A DNA stretch of 39,680 nt from DATJBF01 sp035515475. Its GTDB lineage: Bacteria; Verrucomicrobiota; Verrucomicrobiia; Palsa-1439. Position numbers and translations under genes: made by a program. Location of the stretch: the NCBI GenBank assembly GCA_035515475.1, contig DATJBF010000074.1, forward strand, positions 1 through 39,680, in the 5' to 3' direction. Numbering within the stretch: the stretch's first letter is position 1; each line of letters opens with the position of its first letter. Below, piece after piece: positions 23,751 through 32,041 of this stretch. The notes below the pieces were generated by a model, which was given only the letters and a program-made list of their open reading frames with translations, was not told the DNA's origin and made no database searches.

Positions 23751-25085
23751 TCAGCCGGCAAGTACGATCGTTTCCAGCACCAGAACGCACAACTTGCGGT
23801 CGTCGGGCACCCCGGTGACCAGACGCGGAATGAAATAGGGCCGCGTTTTCAATTCCAACATGACGGATTCTTTGTCCCGGGGGCGATCCACCACCGCTTC
23901 AATGTTGAACTGGCCTCCCGCCACCCGACGTTCCCTGGCGACCTTACGGCCCTCGATGAACAGGCTGACTTCGATCTGGGAGTGGTGGCCGCCGGGTTGC
24001 GGACCATGTTCGAGCACAACGATGATTTTCGTGCGGCGGTGCGGAAGCTTGACCTGTTCGCGGTAGACCGGGCCGACCCAGTTGTCGCTGTACTTGCCGG
24101 CGACGGCCGGGGCATCGTCGTTCTGCCTGCGGAACAGCAGGGACGAAAGACCGGCACATCCCTTTTCAGCCAGCAGCGGCTGCAACAGGCGGTGCCACGC
24201 CATCGTGGGGGAAAAGCGCGCGGTCTGGAATGTTTCCCAGACTGCGGTTGCCATTCGGTTGTGGTCCCACGATTCCTCGGCGCGGTGGGCATGATGCCGT
24301 GCCCGCTCGTGCCAGTGCCGCCCGTGAATCCAATGCGAGATCTCGCAACGCCATCGCAGTGGATGCCACCACGGACCCCAGTGCATGCGGCTGTACCGGG
24401 TCATGATGTCCAGCCAATCCTGCTCGGTCTTGTTGGCCGACACGGACGCCGGGTGCATCCGATACATGGCCCACAACTCGTCCACTCTGTGGAACTTGAA
24501 GTGGCGGGTGAATCGGCACCATTGGAGGTAGTCGAGTCCGTGGTTGTGGTTCTCGTCGAAGTCGCCACAACGTTGATAGACGGTCCGGTGCCAAAAGGTG
24601 GCCGGCTGCGGAATGGCGTTGTAGCCACGTTTCCAGATCGCCAGGTGATCGAAATGGCTGGTGAACTCAGCCGGATGCTCGGCGCCAACATAGACCGATC
24701 CCTCGCCCCCGAACAGACAGCGCCCAAACACGACGTACCGGTCTTGGGCAGGGTCGATTTCTCGCGCGACCCGCTGCAGGCAGCCGGGGTAAAGAGTGTC
24801 GTCCGTGTTGAGGTAGCCGAGAATCTCACCGTTGGCACGTCGAAATGCCCGATTCACAGCCTGGGCGTGACCCTTGTCCTTCTCGACGTAGAGCTGGAAC
24901 GTCCCCGGATGCCGCTGCACAAATTCCCGCGCAATTTCGACAGCGCCGTCCGTCGATCCGCCGTCCTGAATAATTACTTCCAGATTGGGGTACTGCTGGT
25001 CGACCAGGCTTTGCAGCGTTTCGCGGATGAAGCGTCCCTGGTTGAACGAAGGCACGGCAATCGAAATCAACGGAAGACTTCTCAT
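23751..25085 (-). CDS. GT2 glycosyltransferase with C-terminal beta-rich tail
   Basis: A protein of 444 residues. LISIAVPSFNQGRFI (6-20), IQDGGSTDGAVE (39-50) and YLNTDDTLYP (91-100) mark the GT-A domain, and HGLDYLQWCRF (182-192) the acceptor-side motif. A His/Trp-rich helical stretch (235-300) follows. Residues about 330-444 form a separate tail beginning KYSDNWVGP and ending VPDDRKLCVLVLETIVLAG. That ending echoes the D-x-R-x-L-x-V pattern that closes the shared module on three other proteins, but the rest differs, so I treat it as a distant or convergent relative. AGAGG precedes the ATG at 25085. The next gene upstream ends 10 bases away. Confidence 0.83.
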   Translation of the reverse strand: MRSLPLISIAVPSFNQGRFIRETLQSLVDQQYPNLEVIIQDGGSTDGAVEIAREFVQRHPGTFQLYVEKDKGHAQAVNRAFRRANGEILGYLNTDDTLYPGCLQRVAREIDPAQDRYVVFGRCLFGGEGSVYVGAEHPAEFTSHFDHLAIWKRGYNAIPQPATFWHRTVYQRCGDFDENHNHGLDYLQWCRFTRHFKFHRVDELWAMYRMHPASVSANKTEQDWLDIMTRYSRMHWGPWWHPLRWRCEISHWIHGRHWHERARHHAHRAEESWDHNRMATAVWETFQTARFSPTMAWHRLLQPLLAEKGCAGLSSLLFRRQNDDAPAVAGKYSDNWVGPVYREQVKLPHRRTKIIVVLEHGPQPGGHHSQIEVSLFIEGRKVARERRVAGGQFNIEAVVDRPRDKESVMLELKTRPYFIPRLVTGVPDDRKLCVLVLETIVLAG

Positions 25086-25095
25086 CGTTCAGCCT

Positions 25096-27579
25096 CTATC
25101 CTGAGCCAACCTCCTCAAACACCCGGCGATACACCGATAACGTTTTTACGGCGCCGAGTCGAGCAGAAAACATCGGTTTTCTCCGGGCACCGGCCGCCCG
25201 CAACTCGGCCCGGAGCGCATGATCGGTCGTCACCCGGAGCAGGGTGCGGGCGATCTCTTTGGCGCTTTGTGGATCAAAATATACCGCCGCATCACCGGCG
25301 ATTTCGGGCAGCGAGGTGGCGTGCGCGCACGCGACCGGGCAATCCGCGATGATGGCTTCAGCCACGGGCATTCCAAACCCCTCGAACAACGACGGGAACA
25401 CCACTGCATCCGCCCCCCCGTAAAGCGCCCGGATTTCCAGCGTCGAGCGGTACCCCAGATGGACGATGCGCTTCTCCAAGCCCTCCGCTTGGATCAATTC
25501 GCGGGCGGGGTGGTGCTCCTCGAACGGTTTCCCGGCAAACACGAGTTGCATGTCCGCCGGCAATTCCGCTGCGATCAACTGGAACGCTTCGACAAGCTGA
25601 CGGTGGTTCTTGTGGGGCCAACAATGCGCCGGATAAAACAGAAAGCGGCCCCGAAGACCCAGGCGGGCGAGCACGTCGCGCCGGTCCCGCTCCGCCACCT
25701 TGAGCCAGGCGGCCCGCGAAGGGATGTTCCACACGGTGGTCATTTTCTCCAACGGCACGTGATAACTCTGATGCACGTCCTGCCGCGTGTACTCGGAGAT
25801 GCAAAGGATGTGTGCGGCGTGAGCGATCGATTCGCGATACAGGGCTTCACGTTCTGTCCACGCGTCGGGCGAGAAGAACCCCGGGAAATGGACGTGCTGC
25901 AGGTCGTGTACGGTGAGCACGTTGGGGAACGCCCGCATCTCCGGAAACGAATAGCTGCAGAGGGAATGGACCAGGTCGAAATCCAAACGGTTGTACCAGC
26001 GCAGCGCGCGCATCTCCGGCGTGCGGAGAGGCGGCCGCCGAACCGATTGGGCCAACAGGTTGACCAGGCCCGCGTGAAGAGCCTCGAATCTCGCCTCCTC
26101 CCTGTCGGTGAAAAACCTCCGGCAACGAAAACCTGGGGGAAAGGTCCACTCATAATAGGCGCTGCGCGGACAGAGAATCCGATAATCGTTTTGGTGATCC
26201 AGTTTGGAAATCTGCGCGACCAGTTCGTGGGACATCTGTTCGACGCCGCCCGCTCTCCCGATTCTCATCCAGCGCAGGTCAAACAGCAGTTTGTACGGTC
26301 GCTGTCGTTTGATGTGCACCGCCCGGCGTACCAACTCCTCGAACTTGGGTGCGGCAGCGGGGATGGAGTTGTAGGTGAGCACGGTTTCCCTCGCCTGGGC
26401 GGCCATGGTGCGGCTCGGAGCGCACAGTTGCTCGATCACTTTGGACGCGAACCGGGCCGGATCGTCCGCCAGCCAGCAGTTTTCGCCGCTGGCCGCCTGG
26501 GTGCCTTCCGCTGCCATGGTCGTGCAGACGACCGGGATCTCCATCGACCACGCTTCAAAAATCTTCTGCCGCACTCCCCCGCCGAATCGCATCGGCACGA
26601 CGTAAACCGACGCGTTCCAGAAATACGGGCGAATATCGGGGACGTTGGGGTGAAGTTCCACACCGGGTGCGGCGGCGCAGGCCCGCTGCAATTCGGCGTC
26701 CGGCAGCAAGCCGACTACTTGAAATACCGCGTCGGGCCGGTCCTGGCGAATGATCGGCCAGATGTGCTCGAGGAAGTACGATACCGCGTCCACGTTCGGG
26801 GCATGAGAAAGATGGCCGGTAAACAAAACGACCGGTCGCCCGTCCCGGCGCCAGCCGTTCGGGGCCGGCGTGTAGTAGTCCGTATCGACCGGAATCGGCG
26901 CCACGCCCAACTCCGACGCGTGCTGGAACAGACTGACCGCGCGCTGGCGGTCGAGTTCCGAGACGAACCCGACGACGTCCACGCGGCGGCAATGGCGACT
27001 TTCTTGCTCAAACACCGCCCGTAATTCGCGTCGTCCAATACCGCTACGCCGCGACTGGTGCGCTTGCCGCCGCAAAGCATCCGCCCGCACGTCGTGGAGA
27101 TAGGCAAACTTGGCGGGTTGCGACGGGAGATAGTCGAGCCACGGCTCGATGTTGGACTGAATCAGCGCGATCACGTGCCAGTGGCGGTCCGCCAGGGCGC
27201 GGAGAAGCTGCGGAGCGCAGTTGGCCAACGTCGCCACCTGCCGGTACGCGTCCGACGGTTCTCCCTGCAGGCGAAGCAGGCGCAGCAGGAGAGTTTTGCG
27301 GGCGACGATCGGGAGGTGCTCGAGCCAACTCGCCAACCGCGCGGGCGGATCCTTTTGGGGCGGCAAGGGCGCCGTTGTCTCCACCGCTCTCGGCCAAAGG
27401 TAGGAACCGCAGAGAAACTTCTCCAGATTGGCGACTCCGGCGGCGGGGTAATGCGGGTGCAGGGGGGCCACGACCCCCACCCGATGCTGCTGCGCGGTAT
27501 GACGCAGGTTGAAATAATCGTTCCCGTTCTTCCCGGGAAAGAACGGGAGGTCAGTTGTTAGAACGAGAACATTGCCCAT
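25096..27579 (-). CDS. Fusion of two GT4-type glycosyltransferases
   Basis: A protein of 827 residues from the ATG at 27579, which keeps a 13-base gap to the preceding gene. Residues 1 to about 440 form one GT-B enzyme: VVLFTGHLSHAPNVDAV opens its C-terminal lobe, and GGGVRQKIFEAWSMEIPVVC carries the donor-binding Glu, as in EpsH1/PEP-CTERM-associated sugar transferases. Residues about 445-827 form a second GT4: LCISEYTRQDV, FLFYPAHCWPHKNHRQLVEA, then VFPSLFEGFGMPVAEAI with the Glu-x7-Glu pattern. Two complete catalytic units in one chain suggest two consecutive sugar additions. Neither donor can be read. A two-gene fusion is the simplest origin. Confidence 0.85.
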   Translation of the reverse strand: MGNVLVLTTDLPFFPGKNGNDYFNLRHTAQQHRVGVVAPLHPHYPAAGVANLEKFLCGSYLWPRAVETTAPLPPQKDPPARLASWLEHLPIVARKTLLLRLLRLQGEPSDAYRQVATLANCAPQLLRALADRHWHVIALIQSNIEPWLDYLPSQPAKFAYLHDVRADALRRQAHQSRRSGIGRRELRAVFEQESRHCRRVDVVGFVSELDRQRAVSLFQHASELGVAPIPVDTDYYTPAPNGWRRDGRPVVLFTGHLSHAPNVDAVSYFLEHIWPIIRQDRPDAVFQVVGLLPDAELQRACAAAPGVELHPNVPDIRPYFWNASVYVVPMRFGGGVRQKIFEAWSMEIPVVCTTMAAEGTQAASGENCWLADDPARFASKVIEQLCAPSRTMAAQARETVLTYNSIPAAAPKFEELVRRAVHIKRQRPYKLLFDLRWMRIGRAGGVEQMSHELVAQISKLDHQNDYRILCPRSAYYEWTFPPGFRCRRFFTDREEARFEALHAGLVNLLAQSVRRPPLRTPEMRALRWYNRLDFDLVHSLCSYSFPEMRAFPNVLTVHDLQHVHFPGFFSPDAWTEREALYRESIAHAAHILCISEYTRQDVHQSYHVPLEKMTTVWNIPSRAAWLKVAERDRRDVLARLGLRGRFLFYPAHCWPHKNHRQLVEAFQLIAAELPADMQLVFAGKPFEEHHPARELIQAEGLEKRIVHLGYRSTLEIRALYGGADAVVFPSLFEGFGMPVAEAIIADCPVACAHATSLPEIAGDAAVYFDPQSAKEIARTLLRVTTDHALRAELRAAGARRKPMFSARLGAVKTLSVYRRVFEEVGSG

Positions 27580-27592
27580 GGCTCGGGAACGG

Positions 27593-29206
27593 TTACTTGG
27601 GCCACAAACCACGCGGCTTCAGGAAACGAAACAGCCAGTGTTGTTCGATTGCCAACAAATGGAGTTGGTACTCTTTCAAGCGGGCCCGCGCTTCCTCCAG
27701 CGATGTTACCGCGCTGTCGAGCGCGCGCGCCTGTGTGTCCAACCGGGCGTGGGCCGTTTGAAGTTCCCGCGTGAGCGTCTCATTCGAGCGCTGCGATTCC
27801 TCGAACGCCGTCCGCGCCCGATCCAACTCGCCCGAGTATCTTTCGATCTCCGCGGACAGCCGCCCTCGATCGGCTTCCGCGGCGGCGAGATCGTTCCGCG
27901 TCTTGTCCAGGCGCGTCAGAAGCCCGGCTTTCTCCTGTTCGAACGCCGCCCGCTGGGTCTGGATCTCCTGCGTGTGCGCATCGATCGCCGCGCGTTGTTG
28001 CTCCAGTTCATTCGATAGCCGCGATCGCTCCGACTGTAACGCGCTGATCTCGGTGGCGGTTTGCTGGCCGGTTTCCGTCAGCTTCGTGGACAACTGCTTG
28101 ATCTCCTGCAGCCAGCGGTGAACCTCTCCCTCCAACTCCGCGATCCGTTGGCCCTGTTGTTGGATTACCACCAGCCGTGCCGCCCGGTCCGCTTCGCTCT
28201 CGGTCAAACGGTCTCGCAGTAGCAAATTGTCGCGCTCGATCAGGGTGCGCGCCCCCCCGGTGGTGCTGGGGAGGCGGTTCTTTGAATAGGCCCGGTAGTG
28301 GTCGAAAATCTGATCCAGCCTGCCCGCTTCCGGTATCTCGCTTGCGTCCAAGCCCGCTCGGCCTGCTGCCTCGGCCAGCACGTCGGCGTATCCGTCGCGG
28401 ACGAACACCGCGCGGCCGAGCGTAAACAGCGTCTGCTTGATTTCCCCGGTGGTGAGGATCTTTTCCCAGCAGTTGATCGAGTGCGTGTGTGGTTCCTCGT
28501 GCTCGAGGATCTTCTTGTCGCCCATCTGCGCGTCCTTGTACGCTTTCATCAAGACGCGGTTGGTCCCATACCGGTGCAGAGATTTGACCGGTGGCAAGCC
28601 GATGAACCGGCACAATTTCGCAATTTGCGACGCCGGGTCCCGAACCAGATCTTCGTAGCGCAGTTGGTACTGGTAGGGAGTGCCCGACGCAAAATAGGCG
28701 GACAGCAGGGCAAAACTGATCGTCGTATCAAACGAGTGCGGCGAGGTCACGTCGCCGACGATTTCGTCGATCGTCAGGTTCCAGGTCTGTTTGCAGGAAC
28801 TCACCACGTCCAGCGGATTCCGCAGGAGCCGGACCTTGAATGCCTTGGGGAACAGTCGCTCGAGCCAGGGGAGCACATGGTAATAGCGGGGGGTCTTATC
28901 GACGAACACCTCGCGGTGCGCTTCGCGCAGCCAGGAATTGTACGCGGCGAGCGCAAACGCTCGGACGGCCTGGTCGAACAGTTGGTCGGGTACGCTGTCG
29001 TTCCACGCCGCCCCGGCAAGCCCGTGGTCGTAGGCCGCAATGATCTCGGAGTCTGGCGAGCGCAGGGCGCCCAACGGCAGCAACAGCCACGGTTCGGGCG
29101 GACACAACGCCTGAGGATGGTTCGCCAGCATCGCCCCCAGCAGGGTTGAACCGGACCTCGGAGGCGAGAGAATAAAAACCAAACCATGACCGTCATTGCG
29201 GACCAT
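27593..29206 (-). CDS. Sulfotransferase with long C-terminal coiled coil
   Basis: A protein of 537 residues. LSPPRSGSTLLG (13-24) is the 5'-phosphosulfate-binding loop of the PAPS-dependent sulfotransferase family. VRLLRNPLDVVSSC (125-138) is the 3'-phosphate-binding block, and VDKTPRYY precedes it. The enzyme domain ends near residue 310. Residues about 325-515 are Glu/Gln/Arg/Ala-rich heptads predicted to be a long coiled coil, followed by a short aromatic end (WLFRFLKPRGLWPK). It probably adds sulfate to a sugar of the glycan. The coiled coil could hold a complex or measure chain length. It lies between Wzt and the GT4 fusion, with 9- and 13-base gaps. Confidence 0.85.
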   Translation of the reverse strand: MVRNDGHGLVFILSPPRSGSTLLGAMLANHPQALCPPEPWLLLPLGALRSPDSEIIAAYDHGLAGAAWNDSVPDQLFDQAVRAFALAAYNSWLREAHREVFVDKTPRYYHVLPWLERLFPKAFKVRLLRNPLDVVSSCKQTWNLTIDEIVGDVTSPHSFDTTISFALLSAYFASGTPYQYQLRYEDLVRDPASQIAKLCRFIGLPPVKSLHRYGTNRVLMKAYKDAQMGDKKILEHEEPHTHSINCWEKILTTGEIKQTLFTLGRAVFVRDGYADVLAEAAGRAGLDASEIPEAGRLDQIFDHYRAYSKNRLPSTTGGARTLIERDNLLLRDRLTESEADRAARLVVIQQQGQRIAELEGEVHRWLQEIKQLSTKLTETGQQTATEISALQSERSRLSNELEQQRAAIDAHTQEIQTQRAAFEQEKAGLLTRLDKTRNDLAAAEADRGRLSAEIERYSGELDRARTAFEESQRSNETLTRELQTAHARLDTQARALDSAVTSLEEARARLKEYQLHLLAIEQHWLFRFLKPRGLWPK

Positions 29207-29215
29207 TATGTTTGC

Positions 29216-30454
29216 CTATTTTACCAGCGTGAGATCACGAACCACGTTCGCAATACCCACATCGTGAAACGATCCCGTCACCAGCAGCTTGATCGAGTCC
29301 ACCTGTCGGCACAGGAACCGATCCTCATCAGGGTAGGAGCACCCACAGGAGAAGAAATAATGACCCGGGCCAAGCGGGAGCAATAGCTTCCATTTGACCG
29401 TCACCGATTCTCCCGCCTCGAAATCCCCGGTCCTTCGTCCCATCATAAACGTGTTGGTCGACGACACCACCACCCCTTGAACGTTCTTGATTCTCAGCCC
29501 AAAGACCGGGTCCTTGATCGCGGCCGAAAACCGGAGCGAACAACAATAGGTAAACTCCGAACCGGACGGGATCGTGGAGACGGAGACGCCGTTGTTTTCG
29601 AACCAGATCTTGGTGAATGCGGCCTTGCCGTCGCCGTAGATCAGCGGCGCGCCGCTGGTATTCTCGCCGAACAACAGTTTCTGATACAGGTCACAGATTT
29701 GGGAGGCCGGACCGGAGCCGAGACACTCCCCATGTTCGAGTAACAGGGCGGTCGTGCACAGGTTCGTCACCGCGTTCAGGTCGTGCGAAACAAATACGAT
29801 CGTGAGTGCGAGTTCGTGAAGTTCCTCCAACCGTCGGAAACACTTTCGCTGGAACGCCGCGTCCCCGACGGCCAGGGCTTCGTCGATGATGAGGACGCTG
29901 GGGTGGACGCAGACCTGGACCGCGAATGCCAGGCGCACCAACATGCCGCTGGAGTAGATCTTGGTCGGCTGATCGATGAAATCGCCGATGTCCGCAAACG
30001 CGGCAATTTCGTCGAACCGCGCATCGATTTCCGGTTTCTTCAGCCCGAGAATCGAGGCGTTCAGGTAAACGTTCTCGCGCCCCGTGAATTCAGGGTTGAA
30101 CCCCGATCCAAGTTCCAGAAGTGCCGCCACCCGGCCATCCACGGCGACCTCGCCCTGGGTGGGCATCAGCGTGCCCGCCATGATCTGCAGCAGCGTGCTC
30201 TTGCCGGAGCCGTTGCGCCCGATGATGCCGATGGTCTCGCCCTTCCGCACGGACAAGGAAATGTTCTTCAAGGCGTAGAAATCCTTGAACGATTGGCGGG
30301 AATGTCGCCCACACCAATCGCGCGCGCGGGAGGGCAAAAAGGGCAATTGGCCGATCTGACCCAGCAGAGGCCCATGCAAGCGCGCCGACGGCGATGACCA
30401 GATGGTATACGCCTTCGAGACGTTATCAACTTGGATGGCCGTGTCAGAATTCAC
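29216..30454 (-). CDS. wzt: O-antigen ABC transporter ATPase (Wzt-like) with C-terminal glycan-recognition domain
   Basis: A protein of 412 residues. GRNGSGKST (79-87) is Walker A, YSSGM (167-171) the relaxed signature usual in this family, LIIDEALAVGD (188-198) Walker B, and VSHD the switch His. Residues about 265-412 form the extra beta domain found in Wzt proteins that read a modified chain end. The likely start is GTG at 30454. The frame is open far upstream but overlaps the divergent wzm gene, and no ATG lies between. It drives export of the lipid-linked polysaccharide with Wzm. It heads the minus-strand run of modifying enzymes, placing chain recognition and modification in one transcript. 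Confidence 0.9.
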   Translation of the reverse strand: MNSDTAIQVDNVSKAYTIWSSPSARLHGPLLGQIGQLPFLPSRARDWCGRHSRQSFKDFYALKNISLSVRKGETIGIIGRNGSGKSTLLQIMAGTLMPTQGEVAVDGRVAALLELGSGFNPEFTGRENVYLNASILGLKKPEIDARFDEIAAFADIGDFIDQPTKIYSSGMLVRLAFAVQVCVHPSVLIIDEALAVGDAAFQRKCFRRLEELHELALTIVFVSHDLNAVTNLCTTALLLEHGECLGSGPASQICDLYQKLLFGENTSGAPLIYGDGKAAFTKIWFENNGVSVSTIPSGSEFTYCCSLRFSAAIKDPVFGLRIKNVQGVVVSSTNTFMMGRRTGDFEAGESVTVKWKLLLPLGPGHYFFSCGCSYPDEDRFLCRQVDSIKLLVTGSFHDVGIANVVRDLTLVK

Positions 30455-30494
30455 GTCTTGTGTATCCGAGATGGTTCTGTAACAATCCCAGATT
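30455..30494. promoter_or_regulatory. 40-base divergent control region between wzt and wzm
   Basis: Only 40 bases separate the proposed GTG of wzt and the ATG of wzm. Divergent promoters must lie here or inside the 5' ends of the genes. I see no convincing -35/-10 pair in the gap. Confidence 0.4.
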
Positions 30495-31352
30495 ATGCTG
30501 AGCAGCGCACAATCTGCGAGCAAGAAAATTTCTCTCGCGGAACTGGTGCTGCCCTGGAACATCGAACGCAACCTGCGTCGGCATGGAACGCTCATCCAAC
30601 AGTTCGTCAAGCGCGACGTGTTGAGCCGGTACCGGGGGTCGTACCTCGGCATGCTGTGGTCGCTGCTGCGCCCGTTGTCGATGCTGGCCCTGTACACGGT
30701 CGTCTTCGGATACATCTTCCAGTCGAAATTGGGGAACCACCCGAATGAGTCCAAACTCGACTTCACCCTGGCGTTGTTCTGCGGACTGATCCTGTTTGAT
30801 TTTCTGGCGGAATGCACGTCCCGCGCGCCGACGCTCGTGCTGTCCAGTCCCAACTACGTCACGAAAGTCGTGTTCCCTTTGGAGATACTGCCCGTGATGG
30901 CGGTGGGAGCCGCCCTGACGCAACTGGTGATCAGCTTTGTGCCGTTGTTCATTGGGTTGGTGTGCGCGCACGGGACCATTCCGTTGACGGCGTTGTATCT
31001 GCCGGTCCTTCTCGTGCCGCTCATTCTGCTGTGCCTGGGACTCACCTGGCTGTTGGCCAGTCTGGGCGTGTTCGTGCGCGACATCAACTCGGTCGTGCCG
31101 GTGTTGTTGATGATCGTGCTGTACGCCAGCGCCATCTTCTATTCGATCAGCAAGGTGCCGCCCGGTTTGTTGCCCATCGTGCTGTACAACCCGCTGGCGG
31201 CGGTCATTGATGAAGCCCGCAACGCCGTGCTCTGGGGGGTGCCACCGGACTGGCCGCACTACAGCCTCATGTTGGCCGTGAGTTTCGTGGTATTGGTGGT
31301 CGGCTACGCCTTCTTCATGCGGACGAAAAACGCCTTTGCCGACGTGCTCTAG
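30495..31352 (+). CDS. wzm: O-antigen ABC transporter permease (Wzm-like)
   Basis: A protein of 285 residues with an N-terminal amphipathic segment, then about six membrane helices of the ABC2_membrane type. LIQQFVKRDVLSRYRGSYLG, then LWSLLRPL (residues 33-60), is the highly typical entry to Wzm/TagG/KpsM permeases. With Wzt it would form the inner-membrane exporter. It is transcribed alone and divergently from wzt, which is unusual because the two normally form one operon. Its stop codon overlaps that of the convergent LolD-type gene within CTAG at 31349-31352. Confidence 0.92.
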   Translation: MLSSAQSASKKISLAELVLPWNIERNLRRHGTLIQQFVKRDVLSRYRGSYLGMLWSLLRPLSMLALYTVVFGYIFQSKLGNHPNESKLDFTLALFCGLILFDFLAECTSRAPTLVLSSPNYVTKVVFPLEILPVMAVGAALTQLVISFVPLFIGLVCAHGTIPLTALYLPVLLVPLILLCLGLTWLLASLGVFVRDINSVVPVLLMIVLYASAIFYSISKVPPGLLPIVLYNPLAAVIDEARNAVLWGVPPDWPHYSLMLAVSFVVLVVGYAFFMRTKNAFADVL

Positions 31353-32041
31353 GCCGGCGCGCCGTTCGGTACGATCACGCCGTCCTGCATCTCGTGGACG
31401 AAATCACTGGCGCGGGCGATCTGCGGGTTGTGCGTCGCCAGCAGCAAGGCCTTGCGCTCGCGCTTGACCAACTCGGTCAGCAACGCGAACACGCGCTCCG
31501 AGTTCGCGGTGTCGAGGTTGCCCGTGGGTTCGTCTGCCAGGAGGATCTTGGGATCGTTCGCCAGCGCCCGGGCGATGGCCACGCGCTGCTGTTCGCCGCC
31601 GGACAGATGGTTCGCCGGGCGGTTCAATTTGTCGCCCAGCCCCACGGCCTCCAACAGCATCGCGGCGCGGGCCCGCATTTCGGCGAGACCGAGCACGCCC
31701 AGCCGCCGCATCGGGATGGTGACGTTTTCCAGCGTCGTGAACTCGTGCATAAGGAAGTGGAACTGGAACACGAACCCGATCAATTCGTTTCGCTTCTGCG
31801 ACAGGTCGTTGTCCGACAGCCCGGACACGTCTTCGCCGCCGATGATGATCCGGCCCTCGTCGGCAACGTCCAGCAATCCCAGCACGTACAACAACGTGCT
31901 CTTGCCGCAACCCGACGGGCCCACGATGGCGTGGACGGAGCCGACTTCGATATGCAGCGAGATCCCGCGCAGCACGTGGACGCGCGATTCAAACTCGCCG
32001 AGGTACCGGTGCACCCGGTCGCACGCCAGCGCCGCAGTCAT
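31349..32041 (-). CDS. ABC transporter ATP-binding protein (LolD/MacB-type)
   Basis: A protein of 230 residues. GPSGCGKST (41-49) is Walker A, HLSGGEQQR (145-153) the signature, and ILLADEPTGNLD (166-177) Walker B with the family's TGNLD. The GNLD and QQRVAIARAL pattern belongs to the LolD/MacB/FtsE group, which powers mechanotransmission rather than transport through the membrane domain. The ATG at 32041 overlaps the permease stop (ATGA), so the two are co-translated. The open frame extends upstream antisense-like through the permease gene, but that part is an artefact. Its partners are the FtsX-type permease, the HlyD-like adaptor and two TolC-like proteins upstream. Confidence 0.9.
   Translation of the reverse strand: MTAALACDRVHRYLGEFESRVHVLRGISLHIEVGSVHAIVGPSGCGKSTLLYVLGLLDVADEGRIIIGGEDVSGLSDNDLSQKRNELIGFVFQFHFLMHEFTTLENVTIPMRRLGVLGLAEMRARAAMLLEAVGLGDKLNRPANHLSGGEQQRVAIARALANDPKILLADEPTGNLDTANSERVFALLTELVKRERKALLLATHNPQIARASDFVHEMQDGVIVPNGAPA

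Noticed and set aside
25219..27024. Long open frame (601 codons) on the plus strand
   Set aside because: It is antisense to the double-GT4 gene. The composition is typical of a complementary frame.
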